The translations under genes and the position numbers were made by a program. Positions 1 through 6,458 of a stretch of 17,122 nt of DNA are shown piece after piece. The notes under the pieces were generated by a model, which ran no database searches, was not told the origin of the DNA, and saw only the letters and a list, made by a program, of their open reading frames with translations. This DNA comes from JAGLCY01 sp965363725. Its GTDB lineage: Bacteria; Krumholzibacteriota; Krumholzibacteriia; LZORAL124-64-63. The DNA is taken from NCBI GenBank assembly GCA_965363725.1, contig CBDTUS010000070.1, positions 1-17,122 of the forward strand, in the 5' to 3' direction. Numbering within the stretch: position 1 is the stretch's first letter; each line of letters opens with the position of its first letter.

Positions 1-594
1 CAGATCGTAGTAGGCCAGTTTTTCGGGATCGACGTCCACCTGGACCTCGTTCTCGATGCCGCCCACGAGGTCGACACTCAGCACACCCTTGATCTGCTCC
101 AGCTCCTCCTGCAGGTCTTCACCGGTTTTCTTCAGCAGGAACAGATCGATGTCCCCGGCCAGGTTGACCTGCATCACGGGAAAGGCGTCCGAAGCGCTGA
201 TCTCCTGGACCACCAGGTCGTTCCGCGGATCGGTCGGCAGGTCGGGCTTGGCCAGCTCCACCCGGTCGCGCACCGACTGCAGGGCGTCACTCATGTCCAC
301 CTTCGACTCGAACTCGAGGGTGATGACCGACATCCCGTAGGAGGATGAACTGGTCATCTCCTTCAGGTCCTCGACTCCCTTGAGACGCTGTTCGAGCTTG
401 CGGGTCACCAGGTTTTCCATGTCCTCGGGGCTGGTGCCGGCATAGGGGGCGATGACCATCACCCAGGGAATTTTCACGTCCGGAGACGATTCCCGCGGCA
501 ACTGGATGTAGGACCGCAGCCCGAGCAACAGGATGATGAACATGAAGGCAAAAATCATGGGATAGCGTTCGATGGCCCCGTTGGTGATTCTCAT
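1..594 (-). CDS. RND efflux permease, HAE1/AcrB family (N-terminal 198 residues; rest lies outside window)
   Basis: Inner-membrane pump subunit of a tripartite RND exporter; it uses the proton gradient to move small hydrophobic or amphiphilic compounds out through an adaptor and an outer-membrane channel. Reading the minus strand from the ATG at 594 gives an open frame to the window edge. It begins MRITNGAIERYPM, followed by one hydrophobic helix (about residues 12-27), then the family pattern LPRES.PDVKIPWV (about 31-44), PYAGTSPEDME (about 48-58) and a porter-domain sequence with LVTRKLEQRLKGVEDLKE. These are the hallmarks of the HAE1 subgroup N-terminus. GGAGGG (601-606) sits 6 bases before the ATG. 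The ATG overlaps the stop of the adaptor gene by four bases (ATGA), so the two are probably translationally coupled. Substrate cannot be inferred; drug, solvent or lipid export are all possible. Confidence 0.93.
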   Translation of the reverse strand, partial: MRITNGAIERYPMIFAFMFIILLLGLRSYIQLPRESSPDVKIPWVMVIAPYAGTSPEDMENLVTRKLEQRLKGVEDLKEMTSSSSYGMSVITLEFESKVDMSDALQSVRDRVELAKPDLPTDPRNDLVVQEISASDAFPVMQVNLAGDIDLFLLKKTGEDLQEELEQIKGVLSVDLVGGIENEVQVDVDPEKLAYYDL

Positions 595-1769
595 CGGGAG
601 CCCTCCAGATGCTGTCCCGTCAAGGTGGCGCCGTCGCCCCCGTCTGACGTCTCGATGCGGGTCCCGGTTCCGGCCAGTTCGTTGGGGTCACCCGTCAGGG
701 TGCCGTCGGCGCTGGTGGCCTCTTCGGTCACCCGGACCAGACTGCCGTCACGCAGGTCCCGGTGGCCACGGACCACCAAAAGATCGCCCTCGTTCAGACC
801 ATCTCGCACCACCACCATGAGCCCCTGGTCCGCCCCCAGGGTAAGCCGGCGCAGCAGGGCGCGGTCCCCTTCAACCACAAAGGCGGTGGGCCCGGTCCGA
901 CCGGCCAGGATGGCATCCCGAGGAATGGAGACCACGTCCGACACCAGGTTCTTGTCCAGGCGGGCCCGCCCGATCACGCCGCTGTGGAATTTCAGGTCCG
1001 GATTGGGGATCTCGATCTCGATCTTGAATTTCCCGGTCAGCCGATCGGCTTCGAAACCGACCCAGGACACAGAACCGGGCGCCGCCTCGACCGCCTTGCC
1101 CAGTTTCACCGTGGCTTGGTCCCCTTCGGCCACCCACTGCACCTGGGAATCGGTCAGGTAGGCTTCCAGTTTCAGGGTGTAGGGGTCCAGGATGCGCGCC
1201 ACCGGCTGGCCCGGCATAACCAGTTGGCCCAGCTCGACGTAACGATCGACAACCACGCCCGCGAAAGGAGCCCGGATGCCCGCACGGTCGTATCTTTCGC
1301 GCAGGACATCGGCGCGGCTCTTGGCCTGGGCATGGCTGCTGGTGGCGGTCAGCAATTCGATACGGCTCACCTTGCCGGCGTCGAAAAGCTGGCGGACCTT
1401 GTCCACGTTGTAGGCCTCCAGGGCCAGCGAGGCCTGGGCGGCCTCCATTTCCGCCTTGAGAATATCCCGTTCCAGTTCCAGGACGATTGTCCCCTTGGCG
1501 ACCGCCTGCCCCTTGCCCACGGGAATGGCCACGACGGGCCCGCTTTCCTGGGCGCTCAGGTCCGTGCCGCGAACCGGGGCCACGGGTCCCGAGATTTCGA
1601 AAAACTCCGCCAGGGTTTCCTGACCCAGGGTAAGGACCCGGACATTGCGCGGAATCTCCGTCGCCTGTTCCTCGGAAGCTTTGTCTCCGCAGCCAATCAG
1701 GGTCAGAAGCATCGCCGTCACGCTCAGCGAAAACCATCGCGCCGTCAGGCGCCTTGCACGTGTCATCAT
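591..1769 (-). CDS. Efflux RND transporter periplasmic adaptor (membrane fusion protein), lipoprotein
   Basis: Adaptor linking the RND permease to the outer-membrane channel. The 392-residue product starts with a basic n-region and a hydrophobic stretch ending in a lipobox, L24-I25-G26-C27, so it is a likely lipoprotein anchored by Cys27. Residues about 60-100 form the first half of the lipoyl domain (SGPVAPVRG...VGKGQAVAKGTIV.ELE). About 103-160 is the alpha-helical hairpin, and about 165-195 is the second lipoyl half (IRAPFAGVV...LGQLVMPGQPVARI). Beta-barrel and membrane-proximal domains follow to about 347. The last 45 residues are a low-complexity Gly/Thr/Asp tail not needed by the family. 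GGAGG lies 7 bases before the chosen ATG, whose bases overlap the stop of the outer-membrane factor (ATGA at 1766-1769). A second ATG follows immediately and could also serve. Confidence 0.93.
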   Translation of the reverse strand: MMTRARRLTARWFSLSVTAMLLTLIGCGDKASEEQATEIPRNVRVLTLGQETLAEFFEISGPVAPVRGTDLSAQESGPVVAIPVGKGQAVAKGTIVLELERDILKAEMEAAQASLALEAYNVDKVRQLFDAGKVSRIELLTATSSHAQAKSRADVLRERYDRAGIRAPFAGVVVDRYVELGQLVMPGQPVARILDPYTLKLEAYLTDSQVQWVAEGDQATVKLGKAVEAAPGSVSWVGFEADRLTGKFKIEIEIPNPDLKFHSGVIGRARLDKNLVSDVVSIPRDAILAGRTGPTAFVVEGDRALLRRLTLGADQGLMVVVRDGLNEGDLLVVRGHRDLRDGSLVRVTEEATSADGTLTGDPNELAGTGTRIETSDGGDGATLTGQHLEGSR

Positions 1770-3298
1770 GGGGAAACCTCCGCCACCAGGCCGGGAATAC
1801 TCTTGAGGGGGACCAGCGGACTGAATCCAATCGCCCGCTTCAGGGATGATGTCAGGGCCAGGACCTCATAGCGCGCGTCGATCACGTTGCTGCGCGCCTC
1901 GGCCCGGTTCGCCTCCGAGACCAGAACGTCCAGATAGTTGATCTTGCCCATCTGCAGCATGAGCAGGCTTTCGTCCAGGACCTCTTCGCTGCGCTCCTGG
2001 TTGAGGATCACCGCATCCAGCACCTGACGAGCCATGCGCAGGTTGGCCAGGATCTCCATCACCTCGACCTGGACCTCGCGCCGACGGCCCGTCAGTTCCG
2101 CTTCCGAGCGCCGGATGCGGCCGTCGGTCTCGGCCACCCGGCCCTGGGTCAGCAAGCCGTCGAAAATCGGGATGTTCAGGGCCACCGAGGCCCGCCAGGA
2201 ATCGTGGCCTTCGTCGAAAACGGAATCAAAGGTCTTTCCCACGTAACCATAGGAACCGTACATAGTCAGGTAGGGACGGTAGTCCGCCACCTGGGCCTGC
2301 CGGTTCTTGTGGAGGATGTCGATGAACAGCGCGGTCGCCTCTATTTCCGGCCGGATCTGGGCCAGTTCCAGCGCGCGGTCTTCGTGCAAGGGATCATTCT
2401 CCACAACCTGTTCATTGGCCACCTTCAGGGGTGTCTCCGGGCGCCGTCCCATGATCGCGTTCAGGCGGCTGCCCTCGTTGCGCAGATTGGCCTGGGCAAT
2501 GCTCAGCTGGGGCCGAATGTTGGCCAGGGTAACGGCCGCCTGCAGGGTGTCCAGGCGGGTGGCCATGCCCAGTTCGTAGCGCATCTTCATGATGTCCACG
2601 AGCTCCGTCTGGTTGGCCAACTGGGCTTCCACGGCCTGGATCTTTTCCGCCGCGCGGATGATGCTGTAATACGCTTCGACGGTACCTTCGGCCGTGGTGT
2701 GCTCCATCGCCATGACTGCCAGGGCCTGCTGGCTGATCCCCAGCCGGGCGGCACCCGTGGCTCCCATGATCTGGATCGGATTGATCGTCCAGTTCAGGTC
2801 CAGGCTGCCCCTGATAAAGGTCTGGGCCGGAATGCCCTGGGGCGCCGGAATGAAGGATCCGAAACCTTCCAGCCAGTCATGGAACCAGTCCGGACTGTCG
2901 GCCGGTGGCTGCAGGCCTCCGCCATCGCCTCCCCCGAAAGTGGAGTCCAGCGCGAAACTAGGATCCCGGCCGTGGGACCAGTCGCCGATCAGATCAAGCG
3001 TCGGCAGTCCCGTCGAGAGGGCCTGTTTCATCTGGCCCTGTAGCTCGTCCGCGCGCAGACGTTCCGCACGCAGCCTGTCGTTGGTACGCATGGCTTCGTC
3101 CACGCAAACAAAAATGTCCAGGACCGCGCTATCCCCGGGCCGAGCCTGGATCACGGGGCCCAGTGGTTCGGCCTTGATGAACGTGATGACGGGATCGTCA
3201 TCGGCCTGGGCCCACGAGACCGAAGGCCCCGGAGACAGCCCGTTCAGCACGAGCGGCAGGAACACGCCGGAAATGACCGCCAGAAAGAACCTCTTCAT
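1766..3298 (-). CDS. TolC-like outer membrane efflux protein
   Basis: Outer-membrane channel for the adjacent RND pump. The product has 510 residues, somewhat longer than TolC-type proteins (about 430-480). It has a signal peptide (about 1-31, ending SWA-QA). Two OEP-type repeats of long amphipathic helices follow, visible as EAMRTNDRLRAERLRADEL (about 68-86), the region around MRYELGMATRLDTLQAAV in the first repeat, and LMLQMGKINYLDVLVSEANR in the second. The G-x-x-T/N-x-L-D turn seen twice is typical of the family, as is the paired beta-strand pattern SVALNIPIFDGLLTQGRV. The extra length falls in a Gly/Asp/Trp-rich segment at about 108-160, between the first two predicted beta-strands, where an extracellular loop belongs. 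The start codon follows the repressor stop by one base and has a GGAAGAGAAG purine-rich site, so it is second in the operon. Confidence 0.92.
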   Translation of the reverse strand: MKRFFLAVISGVFLPLVLNGLSPGPSVSWAQADDDPVITFIKAEPLGPVIQARPGDSAVLDIFVCVDEAMRTNDRLRAERLRADELQGQMKQALSTGLPTLDLIGDWSHGRDPSFALDSTFGGGDGGGLQPPADSPDWFHDWLEGFGSFIPAPQGIPAQTFIRGSLDLNWTINPIQIMGATGAARLGISQQALAVMAMEHTTAEGTVEAYYSIIRAAEKIQAVEAQLANQTELVDIMKMRYELGMATRLDTLQAAVTLANIRPQLSIAQANLRNEGSRLNAIMGRRPETPLKVANEQVVENDPLHEDRALELAQIRPEIEATALFIDILHKNRQAQVADYRPYLTMYGSYGYVGKTFDSVFDEGHDSWRASVALNIPIFDGLLTQGRVAETDGRIRRSEAELTGRRREVQVEVMEILANLRMARQVLDAVILNQERSEEVLDESLLMLQMGKINYLDVLVSEANRAEARSNVIDARYEVLALTSSLKRAIGFSPLVPLKSIPGLVAEVSP

Positions 3299-3299
3299 G

Positions 3300-3935
3300 T
3301 CACTTCTCTTCCTTTGCGGGGTGGAGGGGAATTTGACTGAGGAAACCGAGTTGGGCCAGATCCTCGTCCGTGCGGGGCGAACGCGCCACGGCGTCGGTCA
3401 GAATGGCGGCCCCGACCTCGTCCAAAAGTTGCAGGAGATCCTCCCACCGGATCTCGGGGGCCAGTCCCGTGCAAATCTGGGTGGCCAGGCCGTGGGTGAA
3501 GATGGCCACCTTGCGGAGCAGGACGATTCGCTCCACCGATTTCAGGTGTTCCAGGTCCGGGAGAACGGCCATGCGCTCGAGAAGTTCGGTCATGACCTTG
3601 GGCCCGGCTTCGCACTGATCGTTGGCCTGCTGAAATAGGGCGCTGTAGAGCAGGGGATGTTGGCGGGCGAACTCGAGGACCCCCACTCCCATGTTGAGAA
3701 ACTCGTTCTCCGTATGCTTTTCCATGGTCAGTCCGAGTAGGATCCCCACGGCCGCCTTTTTGACCTCTTTCACGAGGTCTTCCATGTTGGCGAAATTGCT
3801 GTAGACCGGGGCGGTGCTGGCGCCCATCTCCTCGCCCACCCGGCGGGCGCTGAGGTTCTCCACCCCGTCCTTGTCCATGACCGCGAGGCCGGCGCCGATG
3901 ACATCCTCGCGGGTGAAAACCGATTTTCGAACCAT
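3300..3935 (-). CDS. TetR/AcrR family transcriptional repressor, first gene of the RND operon
   Basis: DNA-binding regulator of 211 residues, the usual TetR length. The N-terminal helix-turn-helix is at about residues 28-47 (LSARRVGEEMGASTAPVYSN), preceded by FTREDVIGAGLAVMDKDG and followed by a family-typical F-x-N-M-E-D-L helix. The C-terminal ligand and dimer domain is divergent, as expected. A longer frame reaches an ATG at 3992, but that codon lies inside the predicted -10/operator and upstream of the expected transcription start. The ATG at 3935, with GGGAAAGG six bases upstream, is therefore the better start. The gene is co-oriented with and one base from the outer-membrane factor gene, so the repressor probably controls its own operon together with the pump and responds to a pump substrate. 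That functional link is inference from order and spacing. Confidence 0.92.
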   Translation of the reverse strand: MVRKSVFTREDVIGAGLAVMDKDGVENLSARRVGEEMGASTAPVYSNFANMEDLVKEVKKAAVGILLGLTMEKHTENEFLNMGVGVLEFARQHPLLYSALFQQANDQCEAGPKVMTELLERMAVLPDLEHLKSVERIVLLRKVAIFTHGLATQICTGLAPEIRWEDLLQLLDEVGAAILTDAVARSPRTDEDLAQLGFLSQIPLHPAKEEK

Positions 3936-3979
3936 GGTGTGCCTTTCCCGGGAATCCCATTCACAAACGATATTACGAG

Positions 3980-3991
3980 TGTTATATAACA
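3980..3991. promoter_or_regulatory. Candidate TetR operator: 12-bp perfect palindrome
   Basis: TGTTATATAACA reads the same on both strands and covers the whole predicted -10 hexamer of the operon promoter. TetR-family operators are usually short palindromes in exactly this position. Outside the 12 bases the symmetry breaks down, so the full operator may be imperfect. Confidence 0.6.
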
Positions 3992-4011
3992 TGTGTTCTA
4001 AAAAATCTCAA
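3983..4011 (-). promoter_or_regulatory. Predicted sigma-70-type promoter of the TetR-RND operon
   Basis: On the minus strand, TTGAGA (4006-4011) and TATATA (3983-3988) are separated by 17 bases. Transcription would begin near 3976, giving a leader of about 40 bases before the repressor ATG at 3935. The promoter abuts the T-rich end of the upstream operon. Confidence 0.6.
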
Positions 4012-4154
4012 AAAAAATCGCCTGTGCCTTCGAAATTGTGTCTCGGCCGTTTGGCCGGAAAATCCGAGCTTAAAAATGATACCGCATGTGTCTTTTTGAC
4101 TCCTGATTCTGTGTTTTTGCAACGATTTGGCCCGGACACAATTTCAAAGGCACA
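4010..4154 (-). terminator. Long-stem terminator-like element at the end of the EamA operon
   Basis: The 20 bases at 4135-4154 are the inverted complement of 4023-4042 with one difference. In RNA made from the minus strand that position is a U-G pair, giving an unbroken 20-bp helix; in plus-strand RNA it would be a C-A mismatch. The 92-base loop contains a smaller hairpin (CGGCC/GGCCG, about 4044-4058). Five bases after the helix comes a run of eight T's (minus strand, 4017-4010). The element begins 6 bases after the EamA stop. It is most simply an intrinsic terminator with an unusually large loop. A miniature transposable element is an alternative, but no target-site duplication is visible. 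Confidence 0.5.
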
Positions 4155-4159
4155 ACCCA

Positions 4160-5035
4160 TCAGTTGTGAAGAATGACAAAAATGCCCAGGAGGGCAAGGC
4201 AGGTAGCCGCCATCTTGCGCCACGTGAAGGGTTCCTTGAGGAAAACCGAGGCCAGGATCAGAATGTAGATGGTGCTGGTCTGGTTGAGGATGCCCGCGTT
4301 GCCGGCGGTGGTGTACTTCATGCCGGAAATCCACAGGATCAAGGCGAGGAAGGATCCGAGAACCGTCCCCGGCAGGGTGTACTTCCAGGCTGCGTGGGGT
4401 CGGAAAACGGTCAGTCGTTTTCTTCGACCGGGCAAAACCACCGCTACGAGGGCCAGGGCCACCAGGGAGCCGAACTGCCGAACTGCGGTGGCCCACAGGA
4501 CGTCCGACCGTTCGAGAACGGGTTTGGCCAGGACGATCCCGAATCCCAGAGTCGCCATGGAACCCACACCGAACGCCATCCCCAGGATCAGATCGCGCCG
4601 CGACAACCCCGCCGGCGGCCGAGTGGCCGAAGCGATCAGGACCCCGCCGATGATCAGCACCATGCCCAGGAACTGGCCCAGGGTCAGCTTCTCCCCCAAC
4701 ATGAGGATCGCGAAAAGGATGATGAACGGGGAATAGAGGGTGTCCACGATGGCGTTGAGACCGGCCCCTACCCGGTTCAGGCACATGTGGAACAGGGTGT
4801 CGCTGATGGCGATGGCGATGACGCCGCTGGCGGCGAGAACCAGGTAGTCCTCCAGGGGGGCCCGGCCCCAGAGTGGGGACCTCAGGACCACCATGGTCAC
4901 CGCGAACAAAGCGCTCGAAACCGCGACCCGGAACAGGTTCAGGGTAAAGGGAGAGACCGTCTCCCCCGACTTCTTGAAAAATATGACAGCGAAGGCCCAG
5001 ACCAGGGCGCAGGCCAACGCATAGAACTCGCCCAC
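4160..5035 (-). CDS. EamA/DMT-superfamily membrane transporter, GTG start
   Basis: Inner-membrane transporter of the drug/metabolite superfamily, which typically exports amino acids, nucleotide-related metabolites or drugs; the substrate is not predictable here. The product is 291 residues with about ten hydrophobic segments in two EamA repeats (about 1-140 and 150-291). It shows family features such as E-F-Y-A-L-x-x-A-x-x-W-A at the start, F-R-x-A-V-S in helix 2, a first-repeat end with Y-S-P-F-I-I-L-F-A-I-L-x-L-G-E-K-L, and the matching K-Y-T-T-A-G-N-A-x-I-L-N-Q-T then FLKEPFTWRK in the second. The open frame extends upstream to an ATG at 5197, but that part overlaps the pRiA4b-like gene and is not hydrophobic. 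GTG at 5035 with GGGAG six bases upstream gives a normal family length. It follows the pRiA4b-like stop by 19 bases, so the two are probably co-transcribed. Confidence 0.9.
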   Translation of the reverse strand: MGEFYALACALVWAFAVIFFKKSGETVSPFTLNLFRVAVSSALFAVTMVVLRSPLWGRAPLEDYLVLAASGVIAIAISDTLFHMCLNRVGAGLNAIVDTLYSPFIILFAILMLGEKLTLGQFLGMVLIIGGVLIASATRPPAGLSRRDLILGMAFGVGSMATLGFGIVLAKPVLERSDVLWATAVRQFGSLVALALVAVVLPGRRKRLTVFRPHAAWKYTLPGTVLGSFLALILWISGMKYTTAGNAGILNQTSTIYILILASVFLKEPFTWRKMAATCLALLGIFVILHN

Positions 5036-5041
5036 GGAATT

Positions 5042-5046
5042 CTCCC
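5042..5046 (-). promoter_or_regulatory. Ribosome binding site deciding the GTG start of the EamA gene
   Basis: GGGAG on the minus strand lies six bases before GTG at 5033-5035. No comparable site precedes the far-upstream ATG at 5197. Confidence 0.7.
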
Positions 5047-5054
5047 GGTGAAGA

Positions 5055-5645
5055 TCAGTCGTTACGGAAGGCCCGGTCCCAGCGATCGCGGGGATTGTCG
5101 AAAATGACCGTGGCCGGGTCGAAGTCCCCGCCCAATACCGACTGGACCAGCTCGGCACAGGCGGGCGGACCGCCGCAGTCCTCGGGCGGGCAACCACCTT
5201 CTCCGGCCAGGCAGCGCGGGAGCACCTGGGTCCCGTCGGAAGCCAAGGTGTCTTCGAAAATTATCTCGTGCTGCCACTCGTCCCCGAAATCGTAGGTGTA
5301 AAGAATGGGCAGGGCACCGGGTTTCATGAAACGGGTCAGCTGGTGCTCCCATCCAGGCAGGACCTCGTTGCCCGCATAGAAACCGCTGTCCTCGGGGATG
5401 CCCAGGCGAACCCTCTCCCCGCTGAGGGGATCATCAAGAGTGAACTGGTGAAGATGCTTGTCTTCCCAACCCATCGCGTCCTGGATGGCCACATGCAGGT
5501 CCCAGAAAGTCGCCCGTCCGGACAACAGGATACGCCGCCAAACGGGCAGGGGCATCAGCAGCAGTTCGACCCGGACCTGGAGCGTCCCGGAGCCGGAGAG
5601 GCCGCCGGGGAAGGGGATGATGTTGCTGTTCTTGTTTGTGGTCAT
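5055..5645 (-). CDS. Plasmid pRiA4b ORF-3 family protein
   Basis: Soluble protein of 196 residues belonging to the pRiA4b ORF-3-like family (Pfam Plasmid_pRiA4_ORF3), named after a plasmid gene but widespread in chromosomes; its biochemical role is not established. Diagnostic segments are a beta-strand start (LQVRVELLLMPLPVWRRI, about 22-39), F-W-D-L-H-V-A-I-Q-D-A-M-G-W (47-60), the signature YDFGDEWQHEI (118-128), and the Cys-containing GEGGCPPEDCGGP (148-160). The C-terminal FDP/F-D-N-P region fits as well. No signal peptide or membrane helix is seen, so it is cytoplasmic. It lies 23 bases after the TVP38-like stop and 19 bases before the EamA start, in the middle of a three-gene minus-strand unit with two membrane proteins. 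No functional link between them is known to me. The ATG start is preceded by GGACAGGAC. Confidence 0.9.
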   Translation of the reverse strand: MTTNKNSNIIPFPGGLSGSGTLQVRVELLLMPLPVWRRILLSGRATFWDLHVAIQDAMGWEDKHLHQFTLDDPLSGERVRLGIPEDSGFYAGNEVLPGWEHQLTRFMKPGALPILYTYDFGDEWQHEIIFEDTLASDGTQVLPRCLAGEGGCPPEDCGGPPACAELVQSVLGGDFDPATVIFDNPRDRWDRAFRND

Positions 5646-5668
5646 GTCCTGTCCGGGTACCGGTGGTG

Positions 5669-6406
5669 TCAGTCTTCAGGGTCTTGGGCAGGCACTTCGT
5701 CCCAGGCTTTTTTGACCATCCGACCGACCAGCCAGGTCAGCAGGGCAAAAAAGGCCAGGCCCGCCAGCAGCAGTACTGTCTTGGCCAGGGAGAATCCCCC
5801 TTCGGAATCCGTCCGTCCCGCTTCACGGGCCAGGGAACCGAACCAGACCTGTGCCATCAAACTCGGAAGGATGGCGAACAGGCCCCAGAAAAAAGCCCGT
5901 AATGTGCTGCCTCCTGCCGCCAGTGTGTAGGATGCCAAACCGAAGTTCAAGGGGGAAAGGCGGGTCAGGACATTGAGTTTGAGTGCCTGGTCTGCTGCCA
6001 TGCGATCCACCGCGGCCAACCGGGGCCTGGTGGCGATGAATTGACGGATCCGATGCCGTAATAGGCCACGACCCAGCCAGAACATGACCATCCCGCCCGC
6101 CAGGCCGGCGGGGAACACCAAAGCCATCCCGACCCAGGGACCGAACAGGGCACCGGCGGAAACCCCCAGCACGGAGACCGGAAAGAAAGTCAGCGAAAGC
6201 AACACCCAGGCGGCGACAAAAAGGAGGTAACCCCAAAAACCCAATCCGCCGACCGCCGCCTCCACATCGGGCCAGAACTTTCCGGCGTAACGTCCCGCCA
6301 CGACCAGCAGAACCAGAATGGCCGCAGGCCACCCCACCAGACGCCAGAGGCTGACGCCTGCTGGGCCGCTTGGTGATTTACCGTTTTCGAGGTGGTTCGT
6401 TTTCAT
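5669..6406 (-). CDS. TVP38/TMEM64 family (VTT/DedA-like) membrane protein
   Basis: Inner-membrane protein of 245 residues with the VTT (SNARE-associated) domain. Relatives of the DedA/VTT superfamily are linked to phospholipid movement across membranes, but the role of this member is unknown. A charged 20-residue N-terminus is followed by a helix at about 24-38. The VTT core spans about 58-190. It includes F-F-P-V-S-V-L-G-V-S-A-G-A-L-F-G-P-W-x-G (74-93), a Gly-rich helix ending F-W-L-G-R-G (109-114), and the second re-entrant region LTRLSPLNFGLASYTLAAG (147-165). A last helix (about 207-227) precedes an acidic end. There is no Shine-Dalgarno-like sequence before the ATG. A strong promoter ends only six bases upstream, suggesting a leaderless transcript. 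It is first of the TVP38 / pRiA4b-like / EamA unit. Confidence 0.9.
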   Translation of the reverse strand: MKTNHLENGKSPSGPAGVSLWRLVGWPAAILVLLVVAGRYAGKFWPDVEAAVGGLGFWGYLLFVAAWVLLSLTFFPVSVLGVSAGALFGPWVGMALVFPAGLAGGMVMFWLGRGLLRHRIRQFIATRPRLAAVDRMAADQALKLNVLTRLSPLNFGLASYTLAAGGSTLRAFFWGLFAILPSLMAQVWFGSLAREAGRTDSEGGFSLAKTVLLLAGLAFFALLTWLVGRMVKKAWDEVPAQDPED

Positions 6407-6412
6407 GTGCGG

Positions 6413-6441
6413 ATTGCAACACTAAAACCCCGACCTGTCAA
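6413..6441 (-). promoter_or_regulatory. Predicted promoter placing transcription start at the ATG of the TVP38-like gene
   Basis: On the minus strand a perfect TTGACA (6436-6441) is followed after 17 bases by TGCAAT (6413-6418; 4 of 6 to consensus). Only six bases separate it from the ATG at 6406, so the expected +1 is the A of the start codon. It lies in the 52-base gap after the M28 protease stop. Confidence 0.55.
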
Positions 6442-6458
6442 TCGACCCCCCGGCCCTC

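Noticed and set aside
762..1871. 369-codon plus-strand open frame opposite the adaptor gene
   Set aside because: Antisense shadow of the membrane fusion protein; same compositional bias and no recognisable features.
4023..4154. Miniature inverted-repeat transposable element
   Set aside because: The 20-bp terminal repeats suggest it, but no flanking direct duplication is visible and the single mismatch is paired only in minus-strand RNA, which fits an RNA element better.
4127..5107. 326-codon plus-strand open frame opposite the EamA gene
   Set aside because: Gln, Gly and Arg-rich antisense shadow of a membrane protein; no hydrophobic or domain pattern.
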